Position numbers and translations under genes: made by a program
Notes under the pieces: generated by a model
The model's database searches: none
Told to the model about the DNA's origin: nothing
The model's input: only the letters and a program-made list of their open reading frames with translations
Shown here: positions 57,563 to 64,000 of the stretch, in pieces
Layout: each line of letters starts with the position of its first letter
Position numbering within the stretch: the stretch's first letter is position 1
NCBI GenBank assembly: GCA_036971715.1
Contig: JAVHJL010000006.1
Location: 248,001 to 312,000 of the forward strand
From: Arthrobotrys musiformis
Taxonomy: Eukaryota > Ascomycota > Orbiliomycetes > Orbiliales > Orbiliaceae
Direction of reading: 5' to 3'
Length of the DNA stretch: 64,000 bases

Positions 57563-59157
57563 ATGACGGAGGGGCCCCACTTCCACTTGTCTAAAGCAAG
57601 GAGGCTGTCAATTATTATCGGGATATCGTTCTGCTTTTTCGTCACCGAAATATCTAGTAAATATATACCCCCCGCAAATTCTCGAAGAGGGCTGACAGAC
57701 TAACGTTGAATAGTCGGATTCTACACTGGCTCTTTGGCGCTGGTCGCTGATGCCTTCCACTACGTATGCTTCCAATATCTTATCAATTGAAGCTTTTTAT
57801 ATAGTCTATCTACTCTAACACACTTCGAAGCTCAATGATCTCATCGGGTTTGTCGTGCAGCTCGTAGCATTTAAGGTTTGTAGAATAATCACACTATTCT
57901 TGTGTAACTGCGTACCTGCGCGTGCACGCAGCCGCACGGCAATCGGACGGTCTGAAACCGCAGCTAACGCCATCATTGTACCTCGTCGTACCCGTTTAAA
58001 TTTATAGATATCGGAGAGGACCGAATCGCCCAAGGAGCTCTCGTTTGGTTGGCAGCGGGCGAATCTATTGGGGGCTTTCTTCAACGGAGTATTCTTGCTT
58101 GCCTTGTCTGTGAGCATCTTCTTACAGTCAATTGAAAGGTTTATTACACTGGAAGGCAAGTGTTTCTTAATTTGGTGGCGTTCATCTTGGGACCTTAAGA
58201 TCTGACTTCGGGGGGGTTATAGAGGTCCAGAACCCCAAACTTATTCTAATTGTAGGATGCATTGGTTTGACCCTAAACATAATATCGGCCTTCTTCCTAC
58301 ATGGTATGTTGGATCTCATACAAATAAAGTCAAAGTATTCCTCAAGGTTTACACATTTTTTCATAGATCACGAAGAAGAGGTCAACCATGTTATCAACAG
58401 TGGCGGCGAGAGTGTTGGTACCACCGAGCCCCGTCAAAACTCGGTACAGCTAGCTGTATGCCCACAAAACAGGCCTCAAAAATATATATTTCCGCTAACA
58501 AGATGATAGGAAATCCAACGGTTGCACGATCATCACCGGCACGAAACGTCACCAGCAGACCAAACCCAGAAACAATATGACCTTGGCATGATGGGCGTGC
58601 TACTCCACGTTATCGGAGATGCAATCAATAACATTGGCGTTATAATTGTTGCTCTCGTCATTTGGAAAGTTAAGGGAGAAAAAAGATACTATGCTGACCC
58701 CGCAATCAGTTTGTTTATTTCGATCATGATATTCTTCTCGGTCATCCCACTGGTTAAGAAGACCGGTATCATTCTGCTGGATGCGGTACCCACCGGTGTA
58801 AACCCACAGGATGTCCGATACGACCTCGAGCAAGTACCCGGGGTAATATCTGTTCACGAACTACATATCCGAAGATTGAACCAGCGAAAAACGATAGCTT
58901 CGGCGCACGTTGTGGTTTCCTCGAGGGTTCTGGAAAACTTCGTGGAGCTTGCGAAGGTATTAAATGAGTGCTTTCATGCTTATGGGATACATTCGGCGAC
59001 TTTGCAGCCTGAATTAGCGGACGATAGTTCTGAGGGTGGTGATACTGCGAGTATCAACTCGACCCATGGGCTGAGGAGAAGGAACGCAAGCAGCCGGTCT
59101 ATTTGTCGGATAACTTGCGGAACCACTACCTGCGAGGCCTTGACCTGCTGTAGCTAA
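57563..59157 (+). CDS. Cation diffusion facilitator, vacuolar zinc transporter (Zrc1/Cot1-like)
   Basis: Seven exons: 57563..57656, 57714..57763, 57831..57875, 58008..58155, 58223..58303, 58367..58443 and 58510..59157, together 380 residues and all in frame. Intron 4 has a GC donor (AAG|GCAAGT). Six membrane segments fit the CDF family. Helix 2 reads GSLALVADAFHYLNDLIGFV with the zinc-binding H and D (FHYLND); helix 5 reads LHVIGDAINNIGVIIVALVI with the second HxxxD site. Between helices 4 and 5 lies a short loop with HDHHRHE, much shorter than in yeast Zrc1. The C-terminal domain (GVNPQDVRYDLEQVPGVISV, HELHIRRLN) is the ferredoxin-like dimer module. The tail CRITCG...EALTCC is conserved in fungal members. 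Role: Zn2+/H+ antiport into the vacuole for zinc storage and detoxification. Confidence 0.92.
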
Positions 59158-59429
59158 AATGCGGTCAGACAACTCTCCAGGGCAGTGAAACAGAGAACAG
59201 AGTAGAAAAAAATTTAAATATATTAATATAGTGGGATAAAAAGTTACGGGCGATAGCATTGGTTGTGGATTTTGACTTTCTTATTTTAATCGAATGCCTC
59301 GACTGGTCATAAGGCACAATCTCAACTCTGGATACTTTTAAGTTCTTACAGGAACATAATGATAGATGTAAGCGGTTCAGCTGGTCAGAAATATATTTCC
59401 TGGCTAATATTACTCGATTAAGAATAAAT
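59158..59429. other. Convergent 3' region between zinc transporter and pectate lyase
   Basis: 272 bases between two stop codons. No gene seen. Confidence 0.5.
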
Positions 59430-60959
59430 CTATGGATAATTTCGACCTAGTTGCCCTGCATTCCGTATTACATAACTCTCGACCTGGTTAGAATCAGTAA
59501 AAAAGAGTGGCATTAACTGCGGTTTGAATCCACTGCAATCTTGAATCTTCAATCCTCCTTCCACAACGGTGCTTGAACTCGTAGATAAACGGTACTCTAG
59601 TAAATTCGATACATTTTCGGCTAGATCGATTTTGTTACCGTTGAATTTGCTTTTTGGTATCGCAAGGTTTACTAGTCGAAGACCTTGAGGTTTGAGCAAT
59701 TTCGAGAGGGAGAGATCAGGTGGACTGCAAAAATAAGCTGGAGTATCAGGTGTAAGTAGGTTACTGAAAGTAAAAATTCGGCTAGTGTCGTTTGGATAAG
59801 CTCCAGTTTGGCGGAAAGCGTTCCCCGACACCAAAACGTTGGACATGTTGTATATTCCCATGTTGTATTCGAAAGATGGCAAATGTTCATCTCTTTTATG
59901 GCGTGCCTTCGTTGTAGATTTCGTGAATATGGGCTTCTTGTTATTATAATTTTCGAAGAGGTTGTTGACGATATAAAATGTACCGAATCGCATCAATGGA
60001 TTGCGGGACATCGAGTTCTGGAAATGGTTGCCGAAGACCGTGAAGTGCATTTTCCCAATATCACGAGGCCCTTCTTTCTCACCGCCACCCCAGAGTAAGC
60101 TTTTGTGATGATTAGCCACAATGTTGTGGGAGAAAGTGATATTGTCGGATCCATCCTCAACATCAAAGAGGCCATCATAACGGTCGACTAGCCAGCCGTT
60201 CAGAAATGGGTCTGGAGGGACAAAACTCGGCCCGTCTTCAAAAATGTTACCGTCAACCCACATCCCAGTCGTTGTAACGGCTGATACTGCATCGTATCTT
60301 GCGTTCCACGAGCCAGGGTAAGTTTCGGGCGCCGGGAAACAGTCCCGTGGAGAGCTCAGTCTCAAGTTTCGGATTATAATGTTGGATTGAACATTAAATA
60401 TTAAACCAATACCATGAAGATATGCGTCTTTGTCCCACCCAACTAGGGTTAGGTTTCCCTTGACGTTGATCGTTTCGTAGGCCTTTTGGCTATTCTGAGC
60501 TGTACCTCTCCAACCATTCATCCTCGGTAAGAGGGCGGCTAGCTCTGTTGCATTCCGACCGTCTATAATTTCATTTGCGGCAGCTGCGGCCTTTACTTCG
60601 GCTACATATGTAGCGTTTAAGCTTTGTACGTAGAGGGTAAAATTGTACTGCTTGACGTTACTATTGTCGATATACCATTGGCAATCGGCGGAATATGTTT
60701 CATTAATCTGGTTCCCGAATATTTCGCCTTTGACGTAAACGGTTCGTGGGCCGGACATTGAGAGCGCGGTGCGGAGGTCTAGCATGTTGTCGACGAGATA
60801 AGTGTTCGTTTCGTCTGGTCTTCCACCACCTGTGACATCTTTTCCGAAGCCAAAGGGGAACCTAAGGGGCAATATTGGGGGCGGCCCTAGATAGGGCTCG
60901 ATGGCTGCTGCCTGGTGTGCCAGACCGGCAAGTAGAGGGATAATGGGAAGGAACCGCAT
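59430..60959 (-). CDS. Secreted pectate lyase-like polysaccharide lyase (PL1 fold)
   Basis: A single exon of 509 residues, unlike its intron-rich neighbours. Residues 1-19 (MRFLPIIPLLAGLAHQAAA) form a signal peptide. The beta-helix region contains DETNTYLVDNMLDLRTALSM, GPRTVYVKGEIFG, NVKGNLTLVGWDKDAYLHGI, NIIIRNLRLSSPRDCFPAPE, then acidic calcium-binding-type residues in RYDGLFDVEDGSDNITFSHN, and MSRNPLMRFGTFYIVNNLFE with the Arg-Pro-Arg spacing of PL1 catalytic loops. Many N-glycosylation sites are present. It is longer than typical pectate lyases (about 320-380) because of an N-terminal insertion (about 75-145) and a C-terminal extension (about 400-509). Likely role: cleavage of pectate in plant cell walls by beta-elimination. 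Activity on other polyuronides is possible. Start chosen from the signal peptide. Confidence 0.9.
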   Translation of the reverse strand: MRFLPIIPLLAGLAHQAAAIEPYLGPPPILPLRFPFGFGKDVTGGGRPDETNTYLVDNMLDLRTALSMSGPRTVYVKGEIFGNQINETYSADCQWYIDNSNVKQYNFTLYVQSLNATYVAEVKAAAAANEIIDGRNATELAALLPRMNGWRGTAQNSQKAYETINVKGNLTLVGWDKDAYLHGIGLIFNVQSNIIIRNLRLSSPRDCFPAPETYPGSWNARYDAVSAVTTTGMWVDGNIFEDGPSFVPPDPFLNGWLVDRYDGLFDVEDGSDNITFSHNIVANHHKSLLWGGGEKEGPRDIGKMHFTVFGNHFQNSMSRNPLMRFGTFYIVNNLFENYNNKKPIFTKSTTKARHKRDEHLPSFEYNMGIYNMSNVLVSGNAFRQTGAYPNDTSRIFTFSNLLTPDTPAYFCSPPDLSLSKLLKPQGLRLVNLAIPKSKFNGNKIDLAENVSNLLEYRLSTSSSTVVEGGLKIQDCSGFKPQLMPLFFTDSNQVESYVIRNAGQLGRNYP

Positions 60960-61857
60960 AACTTTTGTGCAGTATCATGCGAGATGTTCATTCCAGGCCA
61001 CGGAGTTTAAGGCTAATCAATTTGGTTCTTAAGGGGTATTTATCTTAGTTTGACCTCGTAGTTACCTAATTCACTGGGCATTTATTTCAATCGGGAGCCG
61101 GATTAATTAGTATGCGTCTACGTTACCTGGGAGGTCAAGCTTCTGGAAGCGCAAGATCATCGATCATATGATCATATCGATCCACGGTTGGGAAAAAAGA
61201 TTTAAGCATTTTGAATTTAGGCAAACTCATTTAACCGAGCGTTCTATCTAGAATCTGGGAGTAGGGTTAAATATGATAATTCGACAACGGAATCCGGGGG
61301 AATTGTGGGGGGGACATATGATGCACATCTTCTCCCTTGATCAGGTACTTTACCCTTGCTGTGTTGAAAATGTGGTAGATTGGACTGCTCTGACTGGTGG
61401 CTTTAATTCAAAGAGCAGGGGAATGCTTCCAGGATACACAAACTTGAGTTCTTCCGTAGTGCGGGGATAATTAAGGACCTTGGCTTCCCAGAGAATATAG
61501 TTGTCTATCGATCTTTTTACATGGTGTTTGCATTCAAGAAAATGAGTTTGAAGCCATATCAATTGTGGCTGAGGGCTGGCATGATGAAGTGGCGCACCGT
61601 GTGGCTTTGGCTAGCATTCCACAATCAGCACAGCCAATGCCAAGACTGCGATATCCAGTTATACGTCATGCAGGCCACTTCAACAGGAAGATAAGTTGGT
61701 GGGCTAGTCAAGACACAAAGCTCCTTGACGTAACGGATAATGTCAGGGCTCTGTGTAGACCTAGTTTAATATCGTGTCTGGTTGGCTATATCAGTCCATC
61801 TTTTCTCTCGTTCATACTCATCCAAAATCTCACTGGACTATCCAACCGACAGTCACA
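60960..61857. promoter_or_regulatory. Divergent promoter region between pectate lyase and anoctamin gene
   Basis: About 900 bases between two start codons. Short open frames at 61273-61470 and 61565-61945 are chance frames. A GATCATATGATCATATCGATC-type run of overlapping palindromes lies at about 61158-61180. Confidence 0.45.
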
Positions 61858-64000
61858 ATGCAGGCCCTCAAGGAGGCTTCAAGGGCTAGTGGGGCTAGCA
61901 CCCCGCCCTCGATATTTGACGCGAACCTTGATGTCGAATACGTGATTACTTTCAGATACGCGAATGCTGGGACGTCTGCCCAGACCGGAGATTCGAGAAC
62001 CCCCGAGGAACAGCTGGAAAGGCTACTACATACTCTGGACTTGGCTGGTTTACGAACAGTTGTCCGTGATGGCGGCAATGGATCCCTTTTGATATTCACT
62101 AGAATACGAAGTGAAAAGAAGCTTCTCGGGGAGATTTACAGGTCAAGGTTCGATATTTTGTATGTATATTGTTGGCAGTGCAGTTACTAAACTCGTTGTC
62201 TGTCCATCAAGAGTCAGAGATTGGTTGCATGGGATCCGTCCGGCCGCTCCAGAAAAGGAGACACAGAGGTCCCTGGAAAACGAGCCTTTCACAGATGGCG
62301 AACGATTGCGCCTCGTATACTCTCTCATTACCCTACCGAATAGTGAGGGTGGGGCTGGGATCACTCCTAAACAAGGAGAGTGGAGCTTGGTCGAGTCCAT
62401 CTTTGCTCTTCATGATCACGACTTCAATAAGAAATGGCTCAAGGATTGGTCTACCAAGTGGATCATTGGCCCTGAAGACCTAAAAATTATGCGAGATCGC
62501 TTCGGTGAAAAGGTATTTACCCGTTAGATATATTCCTTAACGATATGCAAGGCTGATGTCTGTAGGTTGCATTCTACTTTGCCTTCATTCAATGGTACTT
62601 TATTGCTTTGACGGTTCCAGCTGCTATCGGCATTTTCGCGTACTTGTTTCTCCCTGCATACTCCTCATTCTTTGCGATTTGCAATTGCCTTTGGTCAGTC
62701 GTATTTGTCGAGTACTGGAAGCGGCAGGAAGTCGATCTTGCCGTTCAGTGGGGTTCTAGACACTGTTCTTCCGTACAAAGGAAACGGGCCGAATTTCAAT
62801 TTGATAGCGAAGTCTCGGATCCGGTGACTGGGGAGAAAATAAGGCATTTCCCAGCTTACCGACGAGTCTTGAGACAATCAGTCCAGGTTCCATTCGCCTT
62901 GTTTGCAGCGTCATGTCTAGCCGCAATCATTGCAGGTGTCTTTAGTATTGAGATCTTTTTGGTTGAGGTGTACAATGGCCCGCTAAAAATGATCTTGGTA
63001 AGTTTCTAACATCCTAGAAGGGCCCTTTTCTTGTGAAACTAATGGTGAATAGAAATTCCTTCCCACTGTCCTTCTCAGTGTTTTCATCCCCATCGTATCA
63101 ACGATCTTGACGGGCTTCGCCACCAAGCTCTCAGAATTCGAAAATTATGAAAACCAAGACTCCTACGAAGCCGCATTAACACAGAAGATCTTCGTCTTGA
63201 ACTTCATTACTGGATACTTCCCCTTGTTTTTGACTGCATTCGTCTATGTGCCCTTCGGAGAAGTCTTGGTTCCCTACCTCGATATCCTCAATGTTACAGT
63301 TCAACATTTCGGGCATGATGAGAAGTACACCACTTCGGATACTGGATTCCAAATCAACCCTTCTAGGCTCAAGGCTCAAATGATTTATTTCGTTGTTACG
63401 GCTCAGGTTGTTGGCTTTGTTGTCGAAACAATTGTTCCACAGCTTAAACGAACTGTTTTCAAGAAGGCAAAGGAATTCGATAGCCGAAGAAAGGGTCTTA
63501 GCATTGAGACTGTCTTGGATCCTCCAGAAGAGAAGAAATTCTTGGACCGTGTCCGTCATGAGGCCGAGCTAGATGTCTACGATGTAACGGTTGACTTGAG
63601 AGAGATGTGCATGCAAGTAAGCACTCTAGACTACCCGATATTGATGATATAGTCCTTACGCAAAATTCTAATTGTATTTCTTAGTTTGGTTACCTGACTT
63701 TGTTCTCGCCTATCTGGCCTGTTACCGCTCTGTCATTCCTCATCAACAACTTGGTTGAGATTCGAGGAGATGCAGCGAAGATTTGTATGGAAATGCAGCG
63801 CCCGATCCCTAACCGTGCCGACTCAATTGGCCCGTGGCTTCAGTAAGTTACCACCCTTCGCAGCTATTAAAAGCTTTAGAGGCAAAGTTTTCCTAACTAG
63901 AAATAGCAATCTCTCGTTCCTCACATGGCTTGGGTCTATCTCTTCCGCGGCACTTGTCTACATGTTCTCCTCTGTGGACAGTGAAGGAGGAACACCGAAA
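61858..64000 (+). CDS. Anoctamin/TMEM16 family protein, Ist2-like (partial, 3' end outside window)
   Basis: Six exons so far: 61858..62147, 62212..62512, 62566..62997, 63053..63616, 63685..63842 and 63907 onward, giving 613 residues before the edge. The cytosolic N-terminus (LDVEYVITFRYANAG, RDWLHGIRPA, FTDGERLRLVYSLITLP) is followed by the anoctamin core. Membrane segments are seen at VAFYFAFIQWYFIALTVPAA, VPFALFAASCLAAIIAGVFS, FLPTVLLSVFIPIVSTILTG, and IFVLNFITGYFPLFLTAFVY. Later comes FGYLTLFSPIWPVTALSFLI with NNLVEIRGDAAKICMEMQRP, the wording of the fungal scramblase clade. Known members are Ca2+-activated lipid scramblases (Nectria and Aspergillus TMEM16) or the ER-plasma-membrane tether Ist2. 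The Ca2+ site residues in the later helices lie partly beyond the window, so scramblase versus tether cannot be settled here. Confidence 0.92.

Noticed and set aside
1..64000. CRISPR arrays, insertion sequences, retrotransposon genes, biosynthetic gene cluster
   Set aside because: No spaced direct repeats, terminal inverted repeats, transposase, reverse transcriptase, or PKS/NRPS/terpene enzymes were found; simple repeats only.

Overview
The window is nuclear DNA of a filamentous ascomycete (Pezizomycotina). Nearly every multi-exon gene has short GT-AG introns of about 45-130 bases. The products are recognisable fungal orthologues: Cox16, Ies6, Brr6/Brl1, Nca2, Apl3, Lunapark, Vnx1, a Dsk1/Sky1 kinase, a Zrc1/Cot1 transporter and an Ist2/anoctamin protein. 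Intergenic DNA is long (often 1-4 kb, once 7 kb) and rich in A/T tracts and microsatellites. I cannot fix the class from sequence alone. I see no transposon, tRNA, rRNA or CRISPR array.

Layout. 0-6 kb: end of COX16 (-), a doubtful small ORF, a DUF7587-like protein (-), and a five-exon short-chain dehydrogenase resembling benzil reductase (-). 7-17 kb: a rhodanese + tyrosine phosphatase of the Pyp type (-), Brr6/Brl1 (-) head-to-head with IES6 (+), then a Tda3-like FAD oxidoreductase (-). 17-30 kb: NCA2 (-), a KapC/AP-1-like bZIP factor (-), a gene-free stretch of about 7 kb, and a small CxC-repeat cysteine-rich protein (+) behind a CCAAT-rich promoter. 30-46 kb: the AP-2 alpha adaptin in eight exons (-), Lunapark (+), a 738-residue serine-rich orphan (+), and a VNX1-type cation/H+ exchanger in seven exons (+). 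46-64 kb: an SRPK-type kinase with an unusual leader (+), an ankyrin-repeat gene broken by a frameshift (+), a vacuolar-type zinc transporter (+), a secreted pectate lyase (-), and the first 613 codons of an anoctamin/Ist2 protein (+), cut by the window end.

These are mostly housekeeping genes for membrane traffic, ER/nuclear-envelope shape, mitochondria and ion homeostasis. There is no biosynthetic cluster and no obvious new multi-gene system. The points most worth a second look are the cysteine-rich protein and its promoter, the kinase leader (a long upstream frame ending 4 bases before the kinase ATG, with a 14-base sequence repeated before both start codons), and the serine-rich orphan with regularly spaced RRSSSVY motifs. 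Exon joins were derived by hand from splice signals, frame and protein-family logic. Where all exon lengths sum to whole codons, I say so.
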